DNA from: Bacteroidales bacterium
Lineage (GTDB): Bacteria > Bacteroidota > Bacteroidia > Bacteroidales > VadinHA17
Reading direction: 5' to 3'
NCBI GenBank assembly: GCA_003141895.1
Contig: PLNT01000040.1
Coordinates: 26,634 to 90,633, forward strand
Length of the DNA: 64,000 nt
The translations under genes and the position numbers were made by a program. Below are positions 10,290 to 20,149 of this stretch, piece after piece. The notes under the pieces were generated by a model. It ran no database searches and had not been told where the DNA came from. It worked only from the letters and a program-made list of their open reading frames with translations. How positions within the stretch are numbered: the stretch's first letter is position 1; the number at the start of each line of letters is the position of its first letter.

Positions 10290-10382
10290 CCTCTCCCTAA
10301 ATCCCTCTCCCAAGGGAGAGGGGCTAATCCGGCATATTCTTTCTCCCCTTCTCCCCTGGGAGAAGGGGTAGGGGGATGAGGT
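10290..10382. repeat. C-run/G-run dispersed repeat between plsC and fucI
   Basis: Two stem-loops, CCCTCTCCCAAGGGAGAGGGG and CTCCCCTGGGAGAAGGGG, sit between outer ends CCTCTCCC and GGGGATGAGG. It fills the gap between the fucI stop and plsC and may terminate fucI transcription. Confidence 0.65.
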
Positions 10383-10386
10383 TAAT

Positions 10387-12189
10387 TTATTTATAGAGTG
10401 CTCCGTAAGTCTGACAAGCTCTGTAATCCGATCCCTCCTTATCCATTCCGAATGCATTCCATGAACTTGGGCGGAATACTTTTTCTTCAGGGACATTATG
10501 CATACAAACTGGTATCCTTAGAATTGACGCAAGGGTGATCAGATCTGCTCCTATATGTCCATAGCTTGATGCGCTATGGTTGGCACCCCAATTTGACATA
10601 ACAGAATATACATCGGTAAAGGGTCCTTTTCCGGTAAGACGGGGTGCAAACCATGTTGTTGGCCAGGTTGGATCCGTTCTTTCTGTTAATATCTTATTCA
10701 TTTTCTCAGGTAATTCTACTGTCCATCCTTCAGCCAGTTGGAGGACTGGTCCAAGTCCTTTTACCAGGTTGACTCTCGAAATAGTGATTGGCATAATGCC
10801 TTTTGTATCAAACTGTGAAGAGAAACCTCCCCCTCTAAAATATCCGGTATTGGCTGGTGGCCAGTGAGTTGCTTCCAGGCAGGCAGAAGCATCTTTTGCC
10901 GTTATTTCCCAGAAGGGTTTGATGCATGATTCTTTCTTATTTGTTTGTCTTCCTGAGAAATCAAGTGCTGAAGCTCCTGAATTTATGAGGTGAATAACAC
11001 CGTTTGAAGCAAGGCCTTCAGGTTTTATTTTTGTGACTCTTTTAATTGCTTCCGGACTCCAGAATGTCCGGATATCTGAAAACATCTGGGCTGTATTTGT
11101 AAGCAAATATCCAAATAACATTGGTACCCCGTTCATAGCATCATTTTCTGTTGCAACCAGATAAGGAGGTCTGATTCCGTTCCAGTCAAAAGAAGAACAG
11201 AGTATTGCTTCCAGAAAATCCCCGTTTGGCATATGATCAGTCCATTGCCTTTGACCCTGAAAACCTGAAAGTATCGCATTATGTCCCATGGCTTCCTCTC
11301 CAAACCCCAGCTTTTTAAGCTTTGGATTACCGACCATAAGATCACGGGCAATTAAGGTCATTTTAACTACAATTTCCCATTCTTTATCCTTTTGCTTTCT
11401 GGTTTTGGGAGATGGGTTGGTATCTTTACCTTCTTTGCAGTTTCCCTTTGTCCACGCAAGTGCCTTAACAAATTCATTCTTATCAAATATCTCTTCGTCC
11501 AGGCGTCTGGTAAATTCGCTCATATCAACATACTCATTCCGCATTCCAAGATATTCCTGAAAGAAATCCTCACGTACAATTGATCCGGCTATACCCATTG
11601 AAACTGATCCCATTGAAAGATATGATTTACCTTTCATTAAGGGCACTGCAAGACCGGCACGGACGAACCTGAGAATCTTCTCGCTTACGTCGTCAGGAAT
11701 GACTTTATCGCCGGCATCCTGAACATCGCGGCCATAAATTCCAAAAGCTGGTAACCCTTTCATTGTATGTCCGGCAAGAGCTGCTGCCAGATAAACCGCT
11801 CCGGGTCTTTCAGTACCATTAAATCCCCAGATTGCTTTAGGTATAGCAGGGTTTATATCGATTGTTTCACTTCCGTAACACCAGCATGGAGTGACTGTCA
11901 GGCTGACACCGACACTATTCTTGTTGAATTTTTCAGAGCACATGGCCGCTTCAGCAACCCCACCTATGCAGGTATCGGCAATTAAAGTTTCAACAGGTTT
12001 TCCATTCGGATATTTAAGGTTTGATGAGATTAGTTTTGCTGCATTTTTAGCCATGTTCATGGTCTGGTCCTCAAGTGACTCCCTTATGCCACGCATTCTG
12101 CCGTCAATTACGGGACGAATTCCAACTTTTGGGAACTCACCTATAACAGTCTGAAAACTGTGATTTGCTTTTAACTCTTTATTACCCAT
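10387..12189 (-). CDS. fucI: L-fucose isomerase
   Basis: Converts L-fucose to L-fuculose (also D-arabinose to D-ribulose) in a Mn-dependent ketol isomerisation in the cytosol. The 600-residue length fits. The C-terminal active-site segment [22 protein letters not shown] carries the glutamate and aspartate that bind the metal in FucI, and the N-terminal [18 protein letters not shown] is typical. It stands alone on the minus strand; the next pathway enzyme, fuculokinase, is 21 kb away at 33697. No fuculose-phosphate aldolase or fucose permease is in the window. Confidence 0.92.
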   Translation of the reverse strand: MGNKELKANHSFQTVIGEFPKVGIRPVIDGRMRGIRESLEDQTMNMAKNAAKLISSNLKYPNGKPVETLIADTCIGGVAEAAMCSEKFNKNSVGVSLTVTPCWCYGSETIDINPAIPKAIWGFNGTERPGAVYLAAALAGHTMKGLPAFGIYGRDVQDAGDKVIPDDVSEKILRFVRAGLAVPLMKGKSYLSMGSVSMGIAGSIVREDFFQEYLGMRNEYVDMSEFTRRLDEEIFDKNEFVKALAWTKGNCKEGKDTNPSPKTRKQKDKEWEIVVKMTLIARDLMVGNPKLKKLGFGEEAMGHNAILSGFQGQRQWTDHMPNGDFLEAILCSSFDWNGIRPPYLVATENDAMNGVPMLFGYLLTNTAQMFSDIRTFWSPEAIKRVTKIKPEGLASNGVIHLINSGASALDFSGRQTNKKESCIKPFWEITAKDASACLEATHWPPANTGYFRGGGFSSQFDTKGIMPITISRVNLVKGLGPVLQLAEGWTVELPEKMNKILTERTDPTWPTTWFAPRLTGKGPFTDVYSVMSNWGANHSASSYGHIGADLITLASILRIPVCMHNVPEEKVFRPSSWNAFGMDKEGSDYRACQTYGALYK

Positions 12190-12232
12190 ATGATTTAATA
12201 TTTTATAAAATACAGTTTCAATTGAAGTTTAA

Positions 12233-12240
12233 CAAATATA
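12233..12240 (-). promoter_or_regulatory. Bacteroidota-type -7 element for fucI
   Basis: The minus strand reads TATATTTG, matching TAnnTTTG, 44 nt upstream of the fucI ATG. A matching -33 element at the right distance is not obvious. Confidence 0.45.
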
Positions 12241-12308
12241 AGTTTTTTTGGGTCATCTTATTTCCCTCAAGACATCTCTGTTATAAAATTCAGTTGAGGC
12301 ATGCAAAA

Positions 12309-12432
12309 ACCCCTCTGTCAGCTTCGCTGACATCTCCCCCAAGGGGGAGAAAATTCTCTGCCGTTTAATGAAATTTTTATTCTATGAAAATTTACTCCCC
12401 CCTTGGGGGGAGTGCCCGAAGGACAAGGGGGT
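12309..12432. repeat. C-run/G-run dispersed repeat between divergent fucI and lipA
   Basis: Occupies much of the 342-nt gap between the fucI and lipA starts. It has CCCCTCTGTC, a CAGCTTCGCTG hairpin, TCTCCCCCAAGGGGGAGAAAATTCT, then ACTCCCCCCTTGGGGGGAGT and GGACAAGGGGGT. It shares the GGGGGAGAAAATTCT block with copies at 5341 and 51472. The rest of the gap holds the two promoters listed separately. Confidence 0.7.
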
Positions 12433-12503
12433 CGTTATAGTTTATTACGAATTGCTGGGACTAGTTCCTCATGGTAAATAAGAGGTCAAATAGTTTTTAA
12501 TTA

Positions 12504-12511
12504 TAACTTTG
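12504..12511 (+). promoter_or_regulatory. Bacteroidota-type -7 element for lipA
   Basis: TAACTTTG matches the TAnnTTTG consensus 20 nt upstream of the lipA ATG (12532) and probably drives the lipA-lipB-recJ run. Confidence 0.5.
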
Positions 12512-12531
12512 TCACCTCCAATATAAAAAAG

Positions 12532-13392
12532 ATGCAAAACAGAAGGAGGTTACCTCACTGGTTGAAAATGCAAAGGGCCAGCGGCGAGACATATTCAATG
12601 GTTAAACATATAGTCGTTGAAAACCATCTGAATACGATCTGTACGAGCGGAAACTGTCCTAACATAGGCGAATGCTGGAACAGAGGAACTGCAACCTTTA
12701 TGATTCTTGGTGATATTTGTACTAGAGCTTGTAAATTTTGTGCAACGAAGACGGGAAGACCGCTTCCTCCTGATCCCAATGAACCCGACAGATTGGCCGC
12801 CTCTATAAAAACGATGCTTCTGAAGCATTGTGTAATAACTTCTGTCGACAGAGATGATCTACCTGACGGAGGATCTTCTTTCTGGGCAGCAACGATAACC
12901 CGGATAAAAGAAGTTAATCCCGCAATTACTATCGAATCACTGATTCCCGATTTTGATGGTGTAACTGAGAGGATACAAAAGATAATTAATGCAGGACCCG
13001 ATGTAATATCACATAATGTCGAAACTGTAAAACGACTTACACCGTTTATACGTACCAAGGCAAAGTATGAACGAAGTCTTGAAGTAATAAAATATATCTC
13101 TCAAAATGGGAAGTCTGCTAAATCAGGCTTTATGGTTGGCCTGGGTGAAACTGAAGAGGAAATCATTCAGACTATGACAGATCTGTATAATTCGGGATGT
13201 AAAATTCTAACTATAGGGCAATATCTCCAGCCAGGATTTGACTACATGGAAGCTGCCGAATTTGTTACTCCGCATAAATTTGAGGAATACAGAATTAAGG
13301 GTCTTTCTCTTGGTTTCTCCTTTGTTGAAAGCAGCCCGCTGGTCAGATCATCGTTTCATGCAGAAAATCATATAAAAGCTCAATTTAAATGA
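12532..13392 (+). CDS. lipA: Lipoyl synthase
   Basis: Radical-SAM enzyme that inserts two sulfurs into protein-bound octanoyl chains to make lipoyl groups. Cys37, Cys42 and Cys48 form the sacrificial auxiliary-cluster motif, and Cys63, Cys67 and Cys70 the CxxxCxxC radical-SAM motif. The C-terminal VRSS motif supplies the serine ligand of the auxiliary cluster. The 286-residue length is normal. It lies just upstream of lipB, so the de novo pathway is encoded together. A scavenging ligase is also present at 22570. Confidence 0.95.
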   Translation: MQNRRRLPHWLKMQRASGETYSMVKHIVVENHLNTICTSGNCPNIGECWNRGTATFMILGDICTRACKFCATKTGRPLPPDPNEPDRLAASIKTMLLKHCVITSVDRDDLPDGGSSFWAATITRIKEVNPAITIESLIPDFDGVTERIQKIINAGPDVISHNVETVKRLTPFIRTKAKYERSLEVIKYISQNGKSAKSGFMVGLGETEEEIIQTMTDLYNSGCKILTIGQYLQPGFDYMEAAEFVTPHKFEEYRIKGLSLGFSFVESSPLVRSSFHAENHIKAQFK

Positions 13393-13425
13393 TTATATTA
13401 GCATCACCTAAAGCAATTGTCTTAA

Positions 13426-14136
13426 TTGAGTTACAGGGCTATATATAAGGATATTGGACTTAAAGATTACAAAGAAACCTGGGATTATCAGGCAGATATC
13501 TTTGCAAAACTTGTTGATAGCAAAAAACAGCAAATATCAGGCGATGAAGCTGTCAGGTCAACAATTCCCGGAACACTGATTTTTGTACAGCATCCTCATG
13601 TTTATACTCTGGGAAAAAGCGGTTCGGAAAACAATCTTCTTCTCAATTCAATTCAGCTTCGCGCAAAAGATGCTGCATTTTACAAAATTGACAGGGGAGG
13701 AGATATTACATATCATGGACCAGGACAACTTGTTGGCTACCCTATATTTGATCTTGAGGCAATTAAAATCGGACTCAAAGAATATATATTTCGTCTTGAA
13801 GAGGCCATTATAAAAACAGTACAGGAATATGGCATTCAAGCTTCCCGATTTGAGGGAAGTACAGGAGTCTGGCTTGATCCGCAAATTCCTGGCAGGTCAA
13901 GAAAGATTTGTGCAATCGGAGTCAAAGCCAGCAAGTTTGTGACTATGCATGGTTTTGCTTTCAATGTTAATACCAACCTGACTTACTTTAATAACATAAA
14001 CCCTTGTGGATTTACTGATAAAGGAGTAACATCACTTCAAAAAGAATTAGGTGCCCTTCAGGATTTTGACTCTGTAAAACTTTGCGTGAAGAAAAATCTG
14101 CAGAAAGTTTTTGATTTAAACTGGATTGAGGAATAA
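13426..14136 (+). CDS. lipB: Octanoyl-[ACP]:protein octanoyltransferase
   Basis: Moves octanoate from acyl-carrier protein to the lipoyl domains of dehydrogenase complexes; LipA then adds sulfur. The core RGGDITYHGPGQLVGYPIFDL is the substrate pocket, the catalytic lysine lies in ICAIGVKAS and the catalytic cysteine in NINPCG. The start is a TTG codon at 13426 (SYRAIYKDIGLKDY), 33 nt after the lipA stop; no in-frame ATG precedes the conserved domain, so TTG initiation is likely. Length is 236 residues. Confidence 0.92.
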   Translation: MSYRAIYKDIGLKDYKETWDYQADIFAKLVDSKKQQISGDEAVRSTIPGTLIFVQHPHVYTLGKSGSENNLLLNSIQLRAKDAAFYKIDRGGDITYHGPGQLVGYPIFDLEAIKIGLKEYIFRLEEAIIKTVQEYGIQASRFEGSTGVWLDPQIPGRSRKICAIGVKASKFVTMHGFAFNVNTNLTYFNNINPCGFTDKGVTSLQKELGALQDFDSVKLCVKKNLQKVFDLNWIEE

Positions 14137-14140
14137 GATA

Positions 14141-15859
14141 ATGGAAAAAAGATGGGTTGTGAAAGAAAAGGGTGACTTTGCAGTTGTAAAACATCTTGCA
14201 GGAGTTTTAGGTGTATCAGAATCCCTGGCAAATCTTATGGTCCAGCGAAATATTTCTTCAGCTGAGGAAGCAAAAACTTTCTTTAATCCAAGTCTTGATT
14301 ATCTTCATGATCCTTTTCTTATGAAGGATATGAATATTGCTGTGGACAGGATTTCTACCGCAATAAAAAAGAATGAGAGAATACTGGTTTATGGCGATTA
14401 TGATGTTGACGGAACTACAGCTGTCGCTCTCATGTATTCCTTCCTGAAAGAGCAATATTCAAATGTAGAATACTATATACCGGACCGATATAAAGAAGGT
14501 TATGGCGTTTCCTACCAGGGATTGGATTTTGCCTATCAGAATAATTGTAAAGTGGTTATTACTCTCGATTGCGGCATAAAAGCTGTGGAGAAAGTGAAAT
14601 ACGCCCGTTCTAAAGGACTGGATGTAATAATTTGTGATCATCATTATCCCGGGGATGAAATTCCAAAAGCGTTAGCTGTCCTCGATCCAAAACAACCGTC
14701 TTGCAGTTATCCTTATAAAGAACTTTCGGGATGCGGTGTAGGATTCAAGCTGATACATGCATTTTCAAGAGTGCATGGAATTCCTTTTAGTAAAATTGCT
14801 CATTATCTCGATCTTGTTGCGGTAAGCATTGCGTCAGATATTGTACCTATCACGGGTGAAAACAGAGTGATGGCATATTTTGGCCTGAAAAGATTAAATG
14901 AATCACCACGTACAGGTCTGAAAGAAATTATACGCGAATCGGAGGTAACCAAAGCTCTTACAATTGAAGATGTTGTTTTTAAAATAGGCCCGAGGATAAA
15001 TGCCGCTGGTAGAATGGAAACAGGAAGCAAGGCAGTTGATCTTCTTGTGTCAAGCGACACTTTACTTGCTACCGGTATAAGTAAGGAGATTAATAATTTC
15101 AATATAGAAAGACGCAGTATCGACCGTATAATAACAACTGAAGCCATGCGGATGATCGCAGAGGATCAGAGAACTGTAAATGCCAAAACCACTGTGCTAT
15201 ATAATCCAAGTTGGAAGAAAGGTGTCATCGGAATAGTGGCTTCCCGGTTAATTGAAACATATTATCGTCCGACAGTTATATTAACTGAATCGAATGGTTT
15301 TGCTACCGGATCTGCCAGATCGGTTCATGGATATGATCTTTATCAGGCAATTGAAGCATGCAGCGATCTGCTCGAAAGCTTCGGGGGACATATGTATGCA
15401 GCAGGACTGACCTTAAAGAAGGAAAATATCAGGCTATTCATGGAAAGATTTGAGCTCTACGTAAATAATACAATAACTGAGGAGCAGCTCGTTCCACGGA
15501 TTTTTATAGATACTGAACTGTCATTCGCCGAAATAAATAATGAGTTTTTCAAAACTATGAGCCAGTTCCAGCCTTTCGGCCCCGAAAATATGTCACCGGT
15601 ATTTGTTTCACGTAATGTATTTGATACCGGGTCAGGACGCATGGTCGGATCGAGCGGTGAACATCTGAAACTCGACCTTTGCCAGGAATCAACCGGGCAG
15701 AAAAGCTTCCCGGCTATAGCATTCAGTCAGGCTAATCACTTTGAGTATATCAAGCAAGGTAATCCTTTTGATATTTGTTATTCATTGGAAATGAATGAGT
15801 TTCGTGGAGCCAGGAACCTGCAGCTGAATGTGAGGGATATTAAGACACCCATAAGCTAA
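14141..15859 (+). CDS. recJ: Single-stranded-DNA-specific exonuclease RecJ
   Basis: 5'-3' single-strand exonuclease used in RecF-type recombination and mismatch repair. DHH-superfamily motifs are clear: LVYGDYDVDGTTA (about 84-96), VIICDHHYPGD (about 163-173), and the DHHA1 motif SFGGHMYAAGLTL near 412. The 572-residue length is usual. The frame is open back to a TTG at 14126, but ATG at 14141, 4 nt after the lipB stop, is the better start. Confidence 0.93.
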   Translation: MEKRWVVKEKGDFAVVKHLAGVLGVSESLANLMVQRNISSAEEAKTFFNPSLDYLHDPFLMKDMNIAVDRISTAIKKNERILVYGDYDVDGTTAVALMYSFLKEQYSNVEYYIPDRYKEGYGVSYQGLDFAYQNNCKVVITLDCGIKAVEKVKYARSKGLDVIICDHHYPGDEIPKALAVLDPKQPSCSYPYKELSGCGVGFKLIHAFSRVHGIPFSKIAHYLDLVAVSIASDIVPITGENRVMAYFGLKRLNESPRTGLKEIIRESEVTKALTIEDVVFKIGPRINAAGRMETGSKAVDLLVSSDTLLATGISKEINNFNIERRSIDRIITTEAMRMIAEDQRTVNAKTTVLYNPSWKKGVIGIVASRLIETYYRPTVILTESNGFATGSARSVHGYDLYQAIEACSDLLESFGGHMYAAGLTLKKENIRLFMERFELYVNNTITEEQLVPRIFIDTELSFAEINNEFFKTMSQFQPFGPENMSPVFVSRNVFDTGSGRMVGSSGEHLKLDLCQESTGQKSFPAIAFSQANHFEYIKQGNPFDICYSLEMNEFRGARNLQLNVRDIKTPIS

Positions 15860-15881
15860 ATGAGTGGGAGATGGGGAGACT

Positions 15882-15905
15882 GCAAGACCGCAAGACCGCA
15901 AGACT
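15882..15905 (+). repeat. Three tandem GCAAGACC units
   Basis: An 8-bp unit is repeated three times (the last unit ends in T) between the convergent recJ and helix-hairpin-helix genes. It occupies most of the 49-nt gap. A short G-rich leader precedes it. Confidence 0.6.
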
Positions 15906-15908
15906 TAT

Positions 15909-17930
15909 TTAGAGCCAAACCCTGAGTTGCATCTTTATTTCATCAGCATTTTCTACTGAATTTCCAACTGACATCAAAGAGGTCACTCCGTATTTAATTC
16001 TGATTTCTCCAAAATCACCAATCTTCCATTTTGTCATAATATAACACCGGCTTCCTTGCCCGGATAGTGCAGGTATATTGAAACTATACAAAAGATCATT
16101 TTCGTAGGTATAAATTCTTGAGGACCAATCATCAGTATTGAAAAGACAATATCTGGCCCAAATTGTCAACGGGATTTTTCTGAAAGCATAATTTATGTCC
16201 TGACATAAAATAAATCCCCGGCTTCCTGCCTGATTAACTATCTTGTAATCGGCCCTGGACGCAAAGGTTAGATTTTCATGAGGGGTATATTGTGCTGACA
16301 CCTTCAGGCTTCGTGTTATAATCTGATCCTGGACGGGTATTCCGTGTTGCGCATCATTATCAACCATTGAAAACTGATAATGATATGAAGCTTCTATCAT
16401 AAGATTTTCTGATGGCAAAAACCTCATTTTTAGTTCTTTTCTTAGGCCTGATGTTGGAGCGCTACAGCGATATTTTAACCAGGGAAAATCATGACTGTCG
16501 AATCCTCCATTAATAAAAAGATGCTTCAAAGCCTCGAAGGAAAAACTTCCCAGAATCCCTTTTTCGTTATTGGTATTTGAACTGATTCCTGGTCCCTGTC
16601 CGTAGAATGGTGTGAAGCCAGAGCTATAGTTTCTTAATAAAAGATTAATAGTTAAACGGTCTGATGGTCTCATCGACATTCCCTGAATAATTCCATACTT
16701 TTTTGAGTTGTCAGATGTGAACTCGCCGTAGAACAATATCCTTTTAATGAAGCTGCTGAAATAAAGTGAATAGAGATTGTTTTCATTCCCGGTAAAATCA
16801 AACAACTTCTCGGGATCATCCTGAACAGGGTATATGGGCATGGAAATCTTATTTTTCGACCAGAGAATGCCTGCTTTTAGATTATTCAGGGTATAGGAAA
16901 AATCAAATCCATAAACCAGCATGGAGACATTATCTTTTTTATTAAGAAGGGCATAAGTATTATGTAACCCTGCCCTGTAGAAAGATTCGACATAGTCATT
17001 TGAAGTTCCCGATGAAGAAGCAAGTGTTGCATCTGCATAATTTTTTGAAAAAAATAGAGATAATTCAAAATCTCTGACTGCCAATCTGGTTGCTGCGCCA
17101 TTGAAAAACCTAGACTCATCAGATGATGTATATGGTTTGATCTCATCACTTGCCGACATATAACCAAGGGAAGTAAGGGAAATATTTTGACGCATTCCAG
17201 TATTTATATTTAATCCCTGACCAAACCGGGCCGAATAATCTCCGACAATTATACTTCTTACCGGTCCGTTTCCCCTGTAAGCAAGATAGCCGGTAAGGAA
17301 ATCCGGACGAGGAGGGTTTCCTGTTAAAAATTTTTCACCGGGATCCTTCTCCATAGTGCAACCTCCTGAAAATCCTCTTGCAGCAAATTTGTATTTAGAA
17401 AGTATCCTCCAGTCAGAACCAATTGAAGATGTATCATGATTATGTGGTTTAATTGAGAAATTTGAGATCATTGAATGTCTCAATCGCGCTGAATCGGTAT
17501 TACTTATAAATCTGTTTTCAAAAGTGATAAAGGGCATGATCATTTCAGCAGTTTCTTTATCAAATCCGGGGATATTTGCTAATTCGTAAATTGAAACAAT
17601 TTGACCTGAAGATTGCACATATTCTTTTATTGCCTTAACCTGGAAATCAGACAGAAAGAATAACCGTGAAATTTCTTCCTCATTAGGGTTGTTTATTTTG
17701 ACGGGATTTTCAGAAAGTTCGTGGAGCAGGTCAATAAAAACTGATACGGCTTCAGGATCGGAATCATCTGCTGCAAATTCTTCCGCAATCTCAACAATGC
17801 TTTCTGATAACTTTTCTGTTTGTCCATAAACCATATTTGTTTTTGAATAATAATAAAATATTGAGACTAAGCAGAAAAAAAACTTAACCGCAAAGGTCGC
17901 AAAGGCTTGCGCAAAGGACACACCATGCAT
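15909..17930 (-). CDS. Helix-hairpin-helix domain outer-membrane barrel-like protein
   Basis: A 673-residue protein. After a hydrophobic N-terminus it has a ComEA-like helix-hairpin-helix segment (about 85-135, with QIVSIYELANIPGFDKETAEMI), then a long C-terminal part rich in alternating aromatic and polar residues, ending in an aromatic-rich strand that finishes in Trp-Leu, as in outer-membrane barrels. Such proteins occur in Bacteroidota without an assigned function. Residues 1-16 are encoded by a CGCAAAGG-type repeat, so the true translation start or the signal peptide was rebuilt from repeat DNA. It begins immediately after the stop of the PorV-like gene and the two probably form an operon. 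Confidence 0.7.
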   Translation of the reverse strand: MHGVSFAQAFATFAVKFFFCLVSIFYYYSKTNMVYGQTEKLSESIVEIAEEFAADDSDPEAVSVFIDLLHELSENPVKINNPNEEEISRLFFLSDFQVKAIKEYVQSSGQIVSIYELANIPGFDKETAEMIMPFITFENRFISNTDSARLRHSMISNFSIKPHNHDTSSIGSDWRILSKYKFAARGFSGGCTMEKDPGEKFLTGNPPRPDFLTGYLAYRGNGPVRSIIVGDYSARFGQGLNINTGMRQNISLTSLGYMSASDEIKPYTSSDESRFFNGAATRLAVRDFELSLFFSKNYADATLASSSGTSNDYVESFYRAGLHNTYALLNKKDNVSMLVYGFDFSYTLNNLKAGILWSKNKISMPIYPVQDDPEKLFDFTGNENNLYSLYFSSFIKRILFYGEFTSDNSKKYGIIQGMSMRPSDRLTINLLLRNYSSGFTPFYGQGPGISSNTNNEKGILGSFSFEALKHLFINGGFDSHDFPWLKYRCSAPTSGLRKELKMRFLPSENLMIEASYHYQFSMVDNDAQHGIPVQDQIITRSLKVSAQYTPHENLTFASRADYKIVNQAGSRGFILCQDINYAFRKIPLTIWARYCLFNTDDWSSRIYTYENDLLYSFNIPALSGQGSRCYIMTKWKIGDFGEIRIKYGVTSLMSVGNSVENADEIKMQLRVWL
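17887..17925. repeat. CGCAAAGG-type dispersed repeat
   Basis: The plus strand has three near-copies of CGCAAAGG (CGCAAAGGT, CGCAAAGGC, GCGCAAAGGA). On the minus strand it reads CCTTTGCG three times and encodes the first residues of the helix-hairpin-helix protein. Confidence 0.55.
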
Positions 17931-18770
17931 TTATGAATGGATTTTAAATATTAATGAAGCAGATGAAGTAACTCCAAGCTTTTCATAAGTAACGAAACCT
18001 AAATCAATCTGAACGAATTTTGCCAGGAATCCCAAACCGAAACTGAATGAATTATTATCTGTACTATATCCCCCTCTAAGCCAAAGATTTTTCGATACTC
18101 CATATTCAAAGCCCGTTCTGATCGACAATTTACTTCCTGTACACATCTCCCCCTCAATACCTGCAAAAACTGATTTATTCAGGTATGTTCCGGCACCGAT
18201 ACGAAGAGATGTCGGCAACAATTTATTTTTTAAGGAACCGGGTAATAAATTAAAGAAGTGAACACCAACCTGAGTGCTTTCTGACGGCAATATAATCAGA
18301 CCTGCTTCATAAGTAATAATCTGACTATTATTGTATTCCCCGGAAGTTTTTATTGAATAATAGTCTGCCTGGACCCCTGCTGATATCTTGTCAGAAAGTT
18401 TCATTCCGCATGCAAGACCTGTCATGTCTCTTCTATAATCACTATATCCAAAGTGTGAATAGACAGCCGCCAGGGAAGTTTTCCCAGCAGGGATGATCAA
18501 TCCTGCTGATCGGGTGGCAAGTTCCGCAATGTTGAATCTGTTTTCGTAATTGAAACCAAGTGAAAATGATTTATTGTAACCGAGGTTGGCCTGGTTATGG
18601 AATGAGGACCAGAATCCTGTCTTCATAATACATACATATGCCATGCCTGCCTCACCTGCACCGGCTGAAGACCGGTAAGGATCTCCGCCTGAAGCTGTTG
18701 AAGCAGATAAAATAAATAAAACAGAAACAGATATTTTCAGCAGCGAGCTCAACTGTTTCAAAAATTTCAA
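17931..18770 (-). CDS. PorV/PorQ-like outer-membrane beta-barrel protein
   Basis: A 279-residue protein with a signal peptide (hydrophobic stretch about 10-26, cleavage near SASTASG) followed by DPYRSSAGAGEAGMAYVCIM, which resembles the start of PorV/PorQ (UPF0164-type) barrels with an early glycine/alanine-rich segment. The rest is a run of amphipathic beta strands. In Bacteroidota, PorV proteins shuttle substrates of the type IX secretion system, but no other Por gene is nearby, so the role here is open. The next gene starts directly after its stop. Confidence 0.7.
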   Translation of the reverse strand: MKFLKQLSSLLKISVSVLFILSASTASGGDPYRSSAGAGEAGMAYVCIMKTGFWSSFHNQANLGYNKSFSLGFNYENRFNIAELATRSAGLIIPAGKTSLAAVYSHFGYSDYRRDMTGLACGMKLSDKISAGVQADYYSIKTSGEYNNSQIITYEAGLIILPSESTQVGVHFFNLLPGSLKNKLLPTSLRIGAGTYLNKSVFAGIEGEMCTGSKLSIRTGFEYGVSKNLWLRGGYSTDNNSFSFGLGFLAKFVQIDLGFVTYEKLGVTSSASLIFKIHS

Positions 18771-18830
18771 ACACTAAAATATGAAAAATCTGAATTAATT
18801 CAAAAAGAAAAAAAAGAATTAACCATTTGT

Positions 18831-18936
18831 TCCCCTGCTCCCTAATGGGGGGTTAATTCTTTGTTTTTTAATTAATTCATTAACGACACCGAATTAGTTC
18901 CGCTTTTGCGGAACAGCCACGCAGCGGCAGGGGGTG
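18831..18936. repeat. Dispersed repeat, copy in inverted orientation to 37919-38027
   Basis: Contains CCCCTGCTCCCTAATGGGGGGTTAATTCT, an AT linker with ATTAATTCATTAACGACACCGAATTAG, TTCCGCTTTTGCGGAA, CAGCCACGCAGCGGCAGGGGG. The reverse complement of the same blocks in the same order occurs at 37919-38027. The rest of the 187-nt gap between the PorV-like gene and purE has nothing else visible. Confidence 0.75.
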
Positions 18937-18957
18937 TGTTCTTTGTGGTAAAAAAAA

Positions 18958-19464
18958 TCAATTTGTTTTGTACTGGTATTTGACTGCTTTTAATTCTTCA
19001 TTTGCCTGGACGATCTTCTTTTTGAGGGATTCTTTATACTTTATCACCTCTGCCATAATCTTCTTATCTCCGGTTGCGATTATCTGGGCCGCAAGTATAC
19101 CAGCATTCTGGGCGGCATTTACACCAACAGTAGCCACAGGAATCCCGGGAGGCATCTGGAGTATGGAAAAGATTGAGTCCAATCCTTCAAGGGAAGCCTT
19201 TATCGGAACACCAATTACCGGGATTGGAGTCATTGACGCAATCACACCCGGAAGATGGGCAGCCATACCTGCTGCAGCTATAATAACTTTTATTCCGCGC
19301 GACTCTGCATTTTTAGAGAATTTTTCAACCTCCTCCGGAGTCCGGTGAGCTGAAAGTGCATTCATCTCAAAAGGTATCCTGAAACTATCAAGTATCTCAG
19401 CGGCTTTTTCCATTACCGGCAGGTCGGAGGTACTTCCCATTATGATGCTTACAATCGGTTTCAT
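18958..19464 (-). CDS. purE: N5-carboxyaminoimidazole ribonucleotide mutase
   Basis: Class I PurE, moving the carboxyl group of N5-CAIR to give CAIR in purine synthesis. GSTSDLPVM (10-18), SAHRTP near 39 and AAGMAAHLPGV near 64 are the signature loops. The 168-residue length fits. The usual partner purK is not in the window; purH is at 62339. Confidence 0.95.
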   Translation of the reverse strand: MKPIVSIIMGSTSDLPVMEKAAEILDSFRIPFEMNALSAHRTPEEVEKFSKNAESRGIKVIIAAAGMAAHLPGVIASMTPIPVIGVPIKASLEGLDSIFSILQMPPGIPVATVGVNAAQNAGILAAQIIATGDKKIMAEVIKYKESLKKKIVQANEELKAVKYQYKTN

Positions 19465-19556
19465 TTAAAATAATTTAATTTAACTTGCTGATAAGGACAA
19501 AAATAAGGTATTATTTTCATATTTTCGCACCGGCAAACTTTTCAAATTTTAGCCTC

Positions 19557-20093
19557 ATGAATGAAGTCAGGATACTTGATAAAAACTTCAGTGAATTTCT
19601 AACTGAAAAAGAGATACAAAAAAGGATTGAGGAACTTGCTGTAGAGATAAATAGAGATCTTGCCGGAAAGGAAGTGGTATTTCTGGGAATTCTAAACGGG
19701 GCCTTCCTTTTTGCAGCTGACCTTTTCAGGCGTATTGACTTTCCTGCAAGAATTTCATTTATAAAACTTGCATCATATCAGGGAACCAGTTCCTCAGGAC
19801 TGATCAAGGAATTGATAGGCTGGAATGAGGATATTAAAAACAAGACCATAGTTGTTGTAGAGGATATTGTTGATACAGGTAATACATTAGAAAGAATTGT
19901 CGATGAGCTTGTTATCAGAAAAGCGTCTGATATTAAAATTGCTGCTATGCTTTATAAACCTGCAGCATATACTAAAAAAATCCCTCTTGATTATATTGGA
20001 TTTGAAATACCAAATGATTTTGTAGTTGGATATGGTCTTGATTATGATGGTTTTGGGCGCAATCTGACATCGGTTTATACTTTAATAAAATGA
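19557..20093 (+). CDS. hpt: Hypoxanthine phosphoribosyltransferase
   Basis: Purine salvage enzyme joining hypoxanthine or guanine to PRPP. The PRPP-binding motif VVVEDIVDTGNT is at about residues 101-112, with the flexible loop KLASYQGTSSSG before it and an FVVGYGLDYDG base-binding segment near the C-terminus. The frame is open to an upstream start at 19485, but ATG at 19557 (MNEVRILDKNF) gives the usual 178 residues and avoids a hydrophobic tail unlike this family. Confidence 0.93.
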   Translation: MNEVRILDKNFSEFLTEKEIQKRIEELAVEINRDLAGKEVVFLGILNGAFLFAADLFRRIDFPARISFIKLASYQGTSSSGLIKELIGWNEDIKNKTIVVVEDIVDTGNTLERIVDELVIRKASDIKIAAMLYKPAAYTKKIPLDYIGFEIPNDFVVGYGLDYDGFGRNLTSVYTLIK

Positions 20094-20149
20094 AGGGTGT
20101 TTTAATTACCCTGACAAATTAATTATAAAACTATTTTAATTTTAATTCT

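Noticed and set aside
10287..10496. Minus-strand frame overlapping the fucI 3' end
   Set aside because: It is made of the dispersed repeat (SPYPFSQGRRGE, SPSPLGEG) and an out-of-frame part of fucI.
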